A DNA stretch of 42,125 nt from NCBI GenBank assembly GCA_035575515.1, contig DATLXU010000110.1, positions 1 through 42,125 on the forward strand. Direction: 5' to 3'. Positions 1-8,270 of this stretch are shown piece by piece. Source of the stretch: DATLXU01 sp035575515 (lineage in GTDB: Bacteria > Acidobacteriota > Blastocatellia > UBA7656). The notes below the pieces were generated by a model that searched no databases, was not told where the DNA came from, and worked only from the letters and a program-made list of their open reading frames with translations. The position numbers and the translations under genes were made by a program. Positions within the stretch are counted from its first letter, which is position 1, and the number at the start of each line of letters is the position of its first letter.

Positions 1-347
1 GGCAGATTAACGCGCGAGCCGTTTCGCCCGCCGAGCTTCATCACGCCATCGTAGCTGCCTTCGATTGTATCAAGTCCGTAGAGCCGCAGACGGTAATCGA
101 AATCTTTCAGGCTCAGGGGCAGAAGCGCATTGGTTATCTCCAAAGCCAAATTCATACGCGCCGTCTGGTCGCGGAAGTCTATTGATTGAAGCGTCACCTC
201 GCGCAGGCTGATGTTGATTAATCGGCCAGCGTCAAGTCCGCGCGCGGGCCTGCGCGATTGCGCTGGCGTTGACGACGCAAAAATCGAAAGCGTGAGCGCG
301 AGCGCAAACGCGACGGCAGCGATTCTCTTAAATCCTTCTCTTTTCAT
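1..347 (-). CDS. Secreted LEA-2-like protein, partial (C-terminus outside window)
   Basis: An open frame runs from ATG at 347 to the left edge, giving 115 codons without a stop. The N-terminus is KR-rich, followed by a hydrophobic stretch (residues about 9-25) and a Thr-Pro-Ala-Gln cleavage-like site, so it looks like a signal peptide. The mature part has alternating hydrophobic strands with an N-A-L-L-P-L-S-L segment and Y-x-L-x-L-Y-G-L. This resembles the late-embryogenesis-abundant type 2 (WHy) fold, in which a beta-sandwich carries an NP-x-x-x-P-L-like motif. The family call comes from pattern only. Residues beyond the window edge could change it. Confidence 0.55.
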   Translation of the reverse strand, partial: MKREGFKRIAAVAFALALTLSIFASSTPAQSRRPARGLDAGRLINISLREVTLQSIDFRDQTARMNLALEITNALLPLSLKDFDYRLRLYGLDTIEGSYDGVMKLGGRNGSRVNL

Positions 348-543
348 CGGTGATTTCCTCTTGTCTGGAAAGTCGTTGGTTAGATAATTCTCGAATGCCG
401 TCGCGTTGCTTCAAGCGAGGTTAAGAATTGAGATGCAGCGACGCGGCTATAATCTAGTCCCGAATTGCGCTCGCTCTAACCAGAGTCGTAGATGTCAAAA
501 CAATTCACCGCGTTCCCGTGTCGCCGCGTCGCTTATAGCAAGC

Positions 544-2040
544 TCACCACCAGCCGAGCAGCTTCCACCACGCAAAGCCGATTGCTGCCCATATCAAAAT
601 GTTCGGCGCCGATGCTATCAAACCCAATCTCCACCACGTCTGTTGTCGCACGTAGCCCGCGCCAAAATAAATAGGGCCGGGCGTCGTTCCATAATGCGTG
701 AGGCCAGCCATCAGGTTTGAAGTGTAAGCAAGCAGCAGCGCGGCAAGCACGGGCGGCGCGCCTGCTGCAAGTATGACGACCAGGAAAGGAACGTACATCG
801 CCGTCGCGTGCGCCGTTATGCTCGCGAATCCATAGTGCGCGTAAAAGTAGATGAGCAACAAAACGGCGAGCGCGGCCCACCACGACCAGCCGACCGTGTA
901 GCCTGCCGCTGTTTCGGCGAATCGCTTCATGAGTCCCGTATCGCCGAAAGTTTTTTCTGTGTTGCCTAAAGCTTCGGCCATCATCACTAGCCCGCCATAC
1001 CAGATGTAGACATCCCATGCGCCGCGCTCGGCAAGCACGTCTTCCCACGTCAGCACGCCGCTCAACAGCAACACGCTTATGCCGATGAGCGCGACCACCG
1101 CGTAATGAATGTTGTGCAGCGCCGTTGTCATCCACAACGAAGCGACGAGCGCGAAGACCATCAGCATAAGTTTTTCGCCGCGCTTCATCGGCCCCATCGC
1201 CTGAAGCTCGCGCGATGCAAATTCGGCAGCAGCGGGCGTGCGCTTGATCTCCGGCGGAAAGATTTTGTAGAGCAAAAGCGGTATGACTATGAGCGAGACA
1301 AGGCCGGGAACGATTGCGCCAACCATCCAGCGGCTGTAGCTCAAATCAAAATTGATTCCCTGCCCGGCCAGCGTTTGACTCACGAATTTTGCGATTATGG
1401 GATTCGACGCCTGTCCCGTCAAAAACATGGCGCAGATGATGACTTCGCACTGGTAAATCATCACCATCAAGAATGCGCCCAGTCGCGCGGCTGTCGGGCC
1501 GGGCTTCGAGTCGTAAGCTTCGGCGAGGCTCTTGGCGATTGGGAAAATTATTCCGCCTGAACGCGCGCCTGTTGAAGGAATGAATGTGCCGAGCAGCACG
1601 TCGGTTGACACCAGCGCGTAGCCCAATCCGAGCGAGCGATGCCCGATTGCGCGAATGAACCAGTAAGCTATTCGCCTTCCAAGTCCCGTCTTAATCATCC
1701 CGCGCGACATAAAAAATGCCGCGAGCACCAGCCATACAACGGGGTCTGCGTATCCGACGAGCACACTGCCGACAGACATAACTTGAAAAACGGCTATGGC
1801 TGAAACGCCAAGCAAAACCATTGCTCCGCCGGGAAGCGGTTGCGCTATGAGGCCAACGATTGTAGCCATGAAGATCGCAAGCAGCCGCCACGACTGAATG
1901 GCGATTCCAACGGGCGGCGGCACGAGCGCGATTGATAGTCCGACAACCAGCACTGCCGCCCAGCGAATGAGTTTGCTTTTAAGTTGCGACGCGCGATTAT
2001 CAATCGAGAGAGCGCCCGCAGGTTGCGAAAGCGATTCCAT
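544..2040 (-). CDS. DASS-family anion:Na+ symporter (2-oxoglutarate/malate translocator type)
   Basis: A 498-residue polytopic inner-membrane protein with about a dozen hydrophobic segments. It shows the two re-entrant signature loops of the divalent anion:sodium symporter (SLC13) family: FIPSTGAR at residues 153-160 and SNLMAGLTHYGT at 441-452. The second is characteristic of the plant SodiT1/bacterial 2-oxoglutarate-malate branch. Likely substrates are C4/C5 dicarboxylates or citrate, imported with Na+. This comes from family knowledge, and the exact substrate cannot be read from sequence. The start is ATG at 2040 with AGGA a few bases upstream. It is divergent from the beta-helix gene at 2225 and has no partner genes. 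Confidence 0.9.
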   Translation of the reverse strand: MESLSQPAGALSIDNRASQLKSKLIRWAAVLVVGLSIALVPPPVGIAIQSWRLLAIFMATIVGLIAQPLPGGAMVLLGVSAIAVFQVMSVGSVLVGYADPVVWLVLAAFFMSRGMIKTGLGRRIAYWFIRAIGHRSLGLGYALVSTDVLLGTFIPSTGARSGGIIFPIAKSLAEAYDSKPGPTAARLGAFLMVMIYQCEVIICAMFLTGQASNPIIAKFVSQTLAGQGINFDLSYSRWMVGAIVPGLVSLIVIPLLLYKIFPPEIKRTPAAAEFASRELQAMGPMKRGEKLMLMVFALVASLWMTTALHNIHYAVVALIGISVLLLSGVLTWEDVLAERGAWDVYIWYGGLVMMAEALGNTEKTFGDTGLMKRFAETAAGYTVGWSWWAALAVLLLIYFYAHYGFASITAHATAMYVPFLVVILAAGAPPVLAALLLAYTSNLMAGLTHYGTTPGPIYFGAGYVRQQTWWRLGLIASAPNILIWAAIGFAWWKLLGWW

Positions 2041-2151
2041 TAATCCTCACTGTTCAAGAGATTAATCGCGCGGGATACTAACATTGAGACGAAGCGCGCT
2101 CAAGTGCTGCGCGACGAACGACGATGCTTGCAGATGGCTCGCTCTATTGAC

Positions 2152-2180
2152 TTGACATACGAGCAGAGTCCGATTACTTA
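2152..2180 (+). promoter_or_regulatory. Sigma-70-like promoter for the beta-helix protein gene
   Basis: An exact TTGACA (2152-2157) is followed, 17 bases later, by TACTTA (2175-2180). This lies about 45 bases before the ATG at 2225. The -35 is perfect and the -10 is weak. It sits in the only intergenic region between the divergent transporter and beta-helix genes. No clear ribosome binding site precedes the ATG. Confidence 0.5.
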
Positions 2181-2224
2181 TCTTGCGTCGGAACCAGCGA
2201 TAGTTTAATCTGCGGCATAATCAA

Positions 2225-3877
2225 ATGCAGCAATCTTGTTTGTTCATCCATAGCCATTCGCGATGCGCTTCAATTGCGCGCTGCGCGGCGATAATTCTTT
2301 TCATCGCGCTCTTTTCATCGTTTGCTTACGGCCAGAACTGCAAGCGGCTTGAGCCTGCCGGAGAGGGCCGTGACGACGCGGCGCGTATAAACGAATGCCT
2401 CGCCACAAAGGGGCGCGCGAAGCTCAAAGCTGGAACCTTTCTTCTTTATTCGCCGATATTCTTCCCTCGCAACAAAGCGGGAGCGGAAGTGAGCGACGTT
2501 TTGCTCCGAGGCAAAGGAATGAACGAGACAAAGCTTGTCGCCATGTCCGATTGCGCCAATCACTGGCCCTTCGTCGTTGAGCAAACGCCCGGCCAGTATC
2601 AGCCGGTGATTCAGGCGGTAAGGTCTCCCGGCGCAACCATCAGCCAGCTTGAAGTTGACGTGACGCGATTGCGCCGCGACTGCGGTTATCTTGGCAACAG
2701 CATTGTGGTTGTGAACCGCTCTCCGGGCGCATCGGTTACTGAGATTCGCGTCAGAGGCTCGCGCTATGGCTCCGAGGATTACACGACAGGCGGCGCTCAC
2801 TGCGGCGGCATCCTCGTCGTCAATTCGGAGGAGAGCGAGATAAACAACAACGAAATAATTGATGTTGGATTCGCCTTCGAAGCGGGCGACGAGATGGTTG
2901 GCCGCGCATCGGCTGGTCACGCTGGAATAGAGGTCATAAGCTCGGCTAGCTCAAAAGTTCAAAATAATCGCGTAACGCGCGCGGCGTTTGGCATAGAGAT
3001 AGTCAACGGCTCGCCTGAGCTGGGCTACACGGGGAACAGCAGCGGCACTGTCGTCACGAATAACACCGTTGTCGGGGCGGCCAACGTCAATTGCCGCGAA
3101 TGTTCTCAAGGGCGCGGCATCAAGCTGCAAGCCTGCGGGACTGGGAGCGAGCCGCCGCTTGAAAACCTGATTGTGAGCGACAACCTCGTGACCGAATTCG
3201 GCGGGCGAAGCGATTATATTTCCGGTTCAGGTCTCGACCTTGTTTGCGGAGTTCGCTACAGCCGGTTCGAGAACAATAAATTCATCGGCGGGCCGAGCGC
3301 GGAGTTCGGATTGCAAATCAGAAGCTCGTTTGTAAGCCCGCTCAATCCCACGCATCACAACGTATTCAACTTCAACACATTCACATCGGGCAGAGGACAG
3401 TTCCCTTGCGCCGACCATTGCAGCGATGTGATATTTACTCCCGATGGGCCTGACCAGATTGGAATACGCCGCAAGGGAGATGACCGCGCAGGCACGAACG
3501 ACGTCTTCAACTTTCGCTTCTCAACCGACCGCGACTGCGCCGACTACAGCCATGCATTTTATCTCTACCTGAATGACAGGCAGTACGTGCGTCAGGGAGA
3601 AGAACTCTTGCTGTCGGCATCAGGCGTGCGGCCACGCTCATCGGTCACGTTTCGATTCCGGCGCGTGGAAGACGATAGCGAAGTCGCCGTGTTCATAAGC
3701 CAGCGCGTGAACAAGAACTGCATAATGAATCAGGAATTGTTGAAGATTGACCCGACAATCTTTTCGCCCGGCTACTACAAAGTCATTGCAGAGTACGAAG
3801 ACGGCAACACTGATAATGTCACCATCACAGGCGATGCAATCGGCACGATAAGAATAAAACCAGCCAAGAACGAATAG
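2225..3877 (+). CDS. Secreted right-handed parallel beta-helix protein
   Basis: 550 residues. The N-terminus has a signal peptide (hydrophobic core about residues 20-35, Tyr-Gly-Gln cleavage region). The start of the mature protein resembles pectate-lyase/beta-helix proteins: a D-D-A-x-x-I-x-x-C-L segment, then L-K-A-G-T-F-L and V-L-L-R-G-K-G. Residues about 100-370 show repeated short strands with N-N/N-x-x-x turns (for example NNNEIIDVGF, NNRVTRAAFGIEI, TNNTVVGA), typical of PbH1 repeats. The last 100 residues look like an Ig-like beta domain. A role in polysaccharide binding or cleavage is possible, but no catalytic set is recognised. Many cysteines suggest disulfides outside the cytoplasm. 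Confidence 0.75.
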   Translation: MQQSCLFIHSHSRCASIARCAAIILFIALFSSFAYGQNCKRLEPAGEGRDDAARINECLATKGRAKLKAGTFLLYSPIFFPRNKAGAEVSDVLLRGKGMNETKLVAMSDCANHWPFVVEQTPGQYQPVIQAVRSPGATISQLEVDVTRLRRDCGYLGNSIVVVNRSPGASVTEIRVRGSRYGSEDYTTGGAHCGGILVVNSEESEINNNEIIDVGFAFEAGDEMVGRASAGHAGIEVISSASSKVQNNRVTRAAFGIEIVNGSPELGYTGNSSGTVVTNNTVVGAANVNCRECSQGRGIKLQACGTGSEPPLENLIVSDNLVTEFGGRSDYISGSGLDLVCGVRYSRFENNKFIGGPSAEFGLQIRSSFVSPLNPTHHNVFNFNTFTSGRGQFPCADHCSDVIFTPDGPDQIGIRRKGDDRAGTNDVFNFRFSTDRDCADYSHAFYLYLNDRQYVRQGEELLLSASGVRPRSSVTFRFRRVEDDSEVAVFISQRVNKNCIMNQELLKIDPTIFSPGYYKVIAEYEDGNTDNVTITGDAIGTIRIKPAKNE

Positions 3878-4184
3878 CCTGTGCGATGTATAAACGCTAA
3901 GCCTGATTGCTCGCACGCCTCGGTGTCCCAATTTAGCTCTCTCGAATGTCCGCTATGCTTACGCCCACAGATAAAGCGCGGCCTTTCTGGCAATCACGCA
4001 ATGGGCTATACTCTTAAATGCTGGCACTCCTTTTGCACCTGCTCACATTGAATGCGTGTTTCTTTGCACAACAAGAAATAATCAAACAGGGCTTGCTCTA
4101 GCCCGACCTTCAAAGCGTTAACCAACGCGCTTTCATAACAAAATGCTTCCGGTTGGCGCTCGGCAAGCCTGAAGGAGTCCCGCA
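3878..4184. other. Intergenic region with sigma-54 promoter and structured leader
   Basis: 307 bases without a gene, between the beta-helix gene and the hydrolase operon. It holds the -24/-12 promoter described separately. Its leader contains two short hairpins: GGGCT/AGCCC near 4090 and GCGTT/AACGC near 4117-4131. The last 20 bases hold the GAAGGAG ribosome site for the hydrolase gene. No upstream activator palindrome was convincing. Confidence 0.6.
4022..4037 (+). promoter_or_regulatory. Sigma-54 (RpoN) type -24/-12 promoter
   Basis: The sequence TGGCACTCCTTTTGCA fits the RpoN consensus TGGCAC-N5-TTGCW with the exact GG-to-GC distance. GG is at 4023-4024 and GC at 4035-4036. The predicted transcript would start near 4048, about 135 bases before the hydrolase ATG. 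RpoN promoters need an AAA+ enhancer-binding protein, and none is encoded in the window. Confidence 0.75.
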
Positions 4185-4859
4185 ATGAAAGAATATCCTA
4201 AACGAGAGACGCTTGAACGCGCCGCGCGAATCACTTCGGGCGAAGCCGTGCTGGAAGGCGAACTGAAAGTTCCTGCAAACGCAACCGGCGTAGTCCTGTT
4301 CGCGCACGGCAGCGGCAGCAGCCGTCACAGCCCGCGCAATCAATTCGTCGCGCGCGTTATCCGTGAAGCCGGAGTGGGCACGTTGCTATTCGATCTGCTC
4401 ACGCGCGAAGAAGAATCGGTTGATGTGATAACCCGTCACCTGCGCTTCGATATTGACCTGCTAGCGAGAAGGCTTCTCGATGCGACTAACTGGATTGAGA
4501 AGCAGGATGACACGGGCCATCTGCGCATCGGGTATTTCGGGTCAAGCACTGGAGGCGGCGCAGCGCTCGTGGCAGCAGCTTCGGCAGGTGAAAAGATCGG
4601 CGCGGTCGTGTCGCGCGGCGGGCGGCCTGACCTTGCAGGCCCGGCTTTGCCTCGCGTCGCATCGCCCACTTTATTAATCGTCGGCGGGCGCGATTTCGGA
4701 GTCATCGAGTTGAACGAAGAAGCCTATGCTCAGCTCCGATGCGAAAAAGAGATGAAGATAGTTCCGGGCGCGACTCATTTGTTTGAAGAGCCGGGCGCGC
4801 TCGAACAGGTCGCGCGGCTCGCCGCCGACTGGTTCAACAAACATTTACAGCCGCGATGA
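4185..4859 (+). CDS. Alpha/beta hydrolase, dienelactone-hydrolase-like
   Basis: A 224-residue cytosolic alpha/beta hydrolase. It carries an oxyanion-hole HGSGSSRHSPRN segment (41-52) and a nucleophile elbow G-S-S-T-G with Ser121. The likely acid is Asp170 in V-G-G-R-D, and the likely base is His198 in G-A-T-H-L-F. The triad is therefore complete. ATG at 4185 has GAAGGAG upstream. This type of hydrolase recurs beside phosphoribosyltransferases and erythromycin-esterase-like enzymes, as here, where it is first in a five-gene operon behind a sigma-54 promoter. The substrate is unknown. Confidence 0.85.
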   Translation: MKEYPKRETLERAARITSGEAVLEGELKVPANATGVVLFAHGSGSSRHSPRNQFVARVIREAGVGTLLFDLLTREEESVDVITRHLRFDIDLLARRLLDATNWIEKQDDTGHLRIGYFGSSTGGGAALVAAASAGEKIGAVVSRGGRPDLAGPALPRVASPTLLIVGGRDFGVIELNEEAYAQLRCEKEMKIVPGATHLFEEPGALEQVARLAADWFNKHLQPR

Positions 4860-4886
4860 TTGTGATTAGCGCAGAGGGAAACGGCA

Positions 4887-5819
4887 ATGGAAGATTTCGT
4901 AATCTTCAGCGGCACAGCTAATCATAAACTTGCCACGTCGGTCGCCGAGCATCTGGGCGCGCGGCTCGGATTATGCGCAGTAGATCGCTTCCCCGATGGC
5001 GAGCTTACGGTCAGGCTCGATGAGCCTGTGCGCCGCAAAGAAGTCTTCATTGTGCAGCCGACTTCGCCGCCTGTGAACGAAAATCTTATGGAGTTGCTCG
5101 CCTTCGCTGATGCCTGCCGCCGCGCAGCCGCCGCGCACGTCACGGCAATCATTCCTTACTTCGGCTACGCGCGCTCGGACAAGCGGCACGGTCGCCGCGA
5201 GCCGATTATGGCGAGCCTTGTCGCAGACCTTTTGCAGGCCGTTCGCGTGGATCACATCATCACGCTGGATTTGCACGCGCCGCAGATCGAAGGATTCTTC
5301 CATGTACCTGTCGACAGCCTCACGGCTGTGCCGACAATGTGCAAAGCTTTGCGCGGAAGTTTCCCTGACGGAGCCATAGTCGTTTCTCCTGATGCGGGCC
5401 GCGTGAAGACCGCAACCGAATACGCGCAGAGACTCGGAACTTCTGTCGCTGTGCTTCACAAGCGGCGCGAGAGCGGAACCGAGACAAAGGTCACCCACGT
5501 TGTCGGCGATGTGCGCGACCGAGCGTGTTTGATCGTGGACGATATGATCTCGACCGGCGGTACGATTGCTGAAAGCATCGAGGCATTGATAGAAGCGGGC
5601 GCGCACCCTGATATCATCGTCGCAGCGACGCATGGGCTGTTGATTGACGGCGCGCGCGATAAGATGAATCGCGAGGCTGTGCGTGAAGTTTATGTCACCG
5701 ACACAATCTTGGTTGAAGAAAATGATTGGCCGCAATTGAAAGTCGTTTCAATCGCGCCGTTGATTGCGGACGCGATAGGTCGCTTCATGGCCGACGGCTC
5801 ACTGAGTGACCTGTATTGA
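4887..5819 (+). CDS. prs: Ribose-phosphate pyrophosphokinase (PRPP synthetase)
   Basis: 310 residues, the standard length for class I PRPP synthetases, which make PRPP from ribose 5-phosphate and ATP. Visible motifs are FPDGE (35-39), the flexible-loop YFGYARSDKR (91-100), the metal/ribose-phosphate segment DLHAPQIEGFF (128-138), SPDAGRVK (167-174) and the PRPP loop DDMISTGGT (218-226). The usual YARQDRK is YARSDKR here, and the flexible loop is slightly divergent. This may be a second, stress-linked copy rather than the housekeeping enzyme. It lies 27 bases after the hydrolase gene and 21 before the phosphoribosyltransferase, so PRPP production and use are co-transcribed. Confidence 0.92.
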   Translation: MEDFVIFSGTANHKLATSVAEHLGARLGLCAVDRFPDGELTVRLDEPVRRKEVFIVQPTSPPVNENLMELLAFADACRRAAAAHVTAIIPYFGYARSDKRHGRREPIMASLVADLLQAVRVDHIITLDLHAPQIEGFFHVPVDSLTAVPTMCKALRGSFPDGAIVVSPDAGRVKTATEYAQRLGTSVAVLHKRRESGTETKVTHVVGDVRDRACLIVDDMISTGGTIAESIEALIEAGAHPDIIVAATHGLLIDGARDKMNREAVREVYVTDTILVEENDWPQLKVVSIAPLIADAIGRFMADGSLSDLY

Positions 5820-5840
5820 GAAAGCAACGAGGTTGAAGTT

Positions 5841-6524
5841 ATGGCAAGAAAGTTTATAGACCGTGTTGATGCAGGGCGGGCGCTTGCTGAAAGGCTGCGG
5901 GCTTTCGCCAATCGCCCGGACGTGCTCGTTCTTGCATTGCCGCGCGGAGGCGTGCCGGTCGCTTATGAAGTCGCTCGCGCGCTCAACGCGCCGCTCGATA
6001 TCTTTTTAGTGCGCAAGCTCGGCGTGCCGGGCCACGAGGAGCTTGCGATGGGCGCGATAGCTACGGGTGGCGTGCGCGTGCTGAACGAAGATGTCGTTCG
6101 CTATTTGAGAATCCCCAACGACGTGATTGAGCGCGCGGCGCGTCGAGAGCAACAGGAGCTTGAGCGCAGAGAGCAGGCCTATCGCGGCGACACCGTTCCA
6201 CTCGATGTGCAAGGTCGCACCGTGATTCTGATTGACGACGGACTTGCGACTGGCTCGACAATGCGCGCAGCCGTCGCTGCGCTTCGCAAGCAGCAGCCCG
6301 CTCAAATAATAATCGCCGTGCCCGTCGCGGCAGAACAGACTTGCGAAGAGTTCAGAGCGGAAGTCGACGAGGTCGTGTGCGCGCGGACACCTGAGCCGTT
6401 TCAAGCTGTGGGATTGTGGTACGAAGATTTTTCGCAAACGACGGATGAAGAAGTTCGCGACCTGCTCGAACGCGCTCGCCGCGCTCAATCCGTCGCGTCA
6501 AGCAATAACTCAGGAGGTGCATGA
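5841..6524 (+). CDS. Stand-alone phosphoribosyltransferase-domain protein
   Basis: 227 residues with a type I phosphoribosyltransferase fold. A PRPP-binding loop IDDGLATGST is at 131-140, and an N-terminal LALPRGGVPVA segment (31-41) matches the predicted phosphoribosyltransferase group (COG1926). The acceptor base is not known for this group. The gene follows prs directly. Its TGA stop (6522-6524) overlaps the ATG of the next gene. In other bacteria the same domain can be fused to hydrolase or erythromycin-esterase domains, in line with the neighbours seen here. Confidence 0.85.
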   Translation: MARKFIDRVDAGRALAERLRAFANRPDVLVLALPRGGVPVAYEVARALNAPLDIFLVRKLGVPGHEELAMGAIATGGVRVLNEDVVRYLRIPNDVIERAARREQQELERREQAYRGDTVPLDVQGRTVILIDDGLATGSTMRAAVAALRKQQPAQIIIAVPVAAEQTCEEFRAEVDEVVCARTPEPFQAVGLWYEDFSQTTDEEVRDLLERARRAQSVASSNNSGGA

Positions 6525-7872
6525 TGGCTGATATGAGACCGGGCAGACTAAGCAATCTCGTGCGCAAAGCCGCGCACCCGCTCGCGGGCGCAGCAAGAGA
6601 TTACGACCCGCTGATTAAGCTCGTCGGCGATGCGCGATTCGTCTTGCTAGGCGAAGCGTCGCACGGAACGCATGAGTTTTATCGTGAACGCGCCCAAATC
6701 ACGAAGCGGCTGATCGAAGAGAAAGGCTTCACAGCCGTCGCCGCTCGAAGCCGATTGGCCCGACGCTTATCGAATCAATCGCTGCGGTGCAGGGCCGCTC
6801 CGCAGATGCCGACAGCGTGGAAGCTCTTTCGGACTTCAAGCGATTTCCGGCGTGGATGTGGCGCAACGCCGACGTGCTGGACCAAGTCGGCTGGCTTCGC
6901 AATTACAACGACAACCTCGCGGCGGGCGGCGCGAAGGTCGGTTTTTACGGACTCGATCTCTACAGCCTTTATACCTCAATCGAAGCTGTTCTCAATTATC
7001 TCGACAAAGTTGATCCGGAAGGCGCGAAGCGCGCGCGCTATCGCTATTCGTGCTTCGAGCATTTCGGCGAAGACTCGCAAGCCTATGGCTACTCGGCTGG
7101 CTTCGGATTGACCGAATCGTGCGAGAAGGAAGTCGTGAGCCAACTGGTTGAGCTGCAGCGGCGCGCGGCGGATTATGCAAGTCGCGACGGGCGAGTGGCG
7201 GCTGACGAATTCTTCTTCGTCGAGCAGAACGCGCGGCTCGTAAAGAACGCGGAGGAGTATTACCGCTCGATGTTTCGAGGCCGCGTCTCGTCGTGGAACC
7301 TGCGCGACCGTCACATGGCCGAAACGCTTCACGCGCTCGTCGCTCATCTTGAAAAGCAGGGGCAAGAGGCAAAGGTCGTCGTGTGGGAGCACAACTCTCA
7401 TCTGGGCGACGCGCGCGCGACCGACATGGGCACGCAGGGCGAATTGAACGTCGGCCAGCTCGTGCGCGAGCGATATGGGAACGATGCGGTGAACGTAGGA
7501 TTCAGCACGTACATGGGCACGGTCACTGCGGCGACTGATTGGGGCGGGCCAGCCGAGCGCAAGCGCGTTCGGCCCGCGCTCAAGGGCAGCTACGAAGAGT
7601 TGTTCCACTATGTTGGACTGCCGCGCTTTCTGCTTGTTATGCGAGACGGCGGCGAAGCTGTTGACGGATTGCGCGAGCAGAGATTAGAGCGAGCAATTGG
7701 CGTGATCTATCGCCCTGAGACAGAGCGCGTGAGCCATTATTTTTACGCGCGATTGCCTGAGCAATTCGATGCCGTGATTCATTTTGATGAGACGCGCGCG
7801 GTCGAGCCGCTTGAGCGGACATCCGAGTGGGAGCGCGGCGAAGCGCCTGAGACATATCCTTACGGCGTGTGA
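6524..7872 (+). pseudogene. Erythromycin-esterase-like protein, broken by two +1 frameshifts
   Basis: The family hallmarks are present but spread over three frames. Residues 1 to about 73 (ATG 6524, AGGAGG six bases upstream) contain GEASHGTHEFY, with the Glu44/His47 active-site pair. A short segment in a second frame (6747-6782) reads EADWPDAYRINR, the next conserved block. From about 6786 a third frame reads VQGRSADAD, WMWRN and WEHNSHLGDARATDMG, then runs to the stop at 7872. One extra base near 6742-6745 and another near 6784-6787 account for both shifts. Corrected length is about 448 residues, normal for the family. The remaining 1.1 kb has no further damage, so the lesion is recent or an assembly error. 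Confidence 0.8.
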
Positions 7873-7882
7873 GGAGGCGAAT

Positions 7883-8254
7883 ATGCCGACAGAAGAGATT
7901 GATCGCGATAAATGGGCAGGATTCCTTGAGAGTTTCAGTCTTCAACATCAAGGATGGCTCGTGACGATTGAAGTGATGGGCGCCGACATCGGCGCGCAGG
8001 TGGAATCAACGGACCTGCCGCTTCAAGGCATCACAGCCGATTTGAAAGGCAGCGATGCTCCAAGCATCTCGATTATGGTGGGCGAAAAAGCCGACGATCA
8101 TGTGACACACACGATTCATGGGCCGACCGTTGTGCGGCTCAGGCAAAACGAGCAGGGCGCAGATGAAGCTCTTGAAATAGAATCGGCAGCCGAAACGACT
8201 ATAGTGCGCTTCCGTTCCGCGATGCGCGCCGAGATGGTGGACGGCATTTTGTAG
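7883..8254 (+). CDS. DUF5335 family protein
   Basis: 123 residues starting at ATG 7883, with a strong GAGGAGG (7871-7877) just upstream. The layout fits the small DUF5335 family: W-A-G-F-L-E-S-F-S at the N-terminus, H-x-G-W-L-V-T-I-E-V, L-P-L-Q-G-I-T-A-D, a central H-x-I-H-G-P, and a final I-V-R-F-R. The function is unknown. It is probably an all-beta cytosolic protein. It lies 10 bases after the broken esterase gene as the last member of the sigma-54 operon. Confidence 0.75.
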   Translation: MPTEEIDRDKWAGFLESFSLQHQGWLVTIEVMGADIGAQVESTDLPLQGITADLKGSDAPSISIMVGEKADDHVTHTIHGPTVVRLRQNEQGADEALEIESAAETTIVRFRSAMRAEMVDGIL

Positions 8255-8270
8255 AGGCTAACAAAGCTAT

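Noticed and set aside
448..453. TATAAT on the plus strand as a promoter
   Set aside because: The best -35 partner TTGAGA is only 14 bases away and no plus-strand gene follows. The downstream genes run on the other strand.
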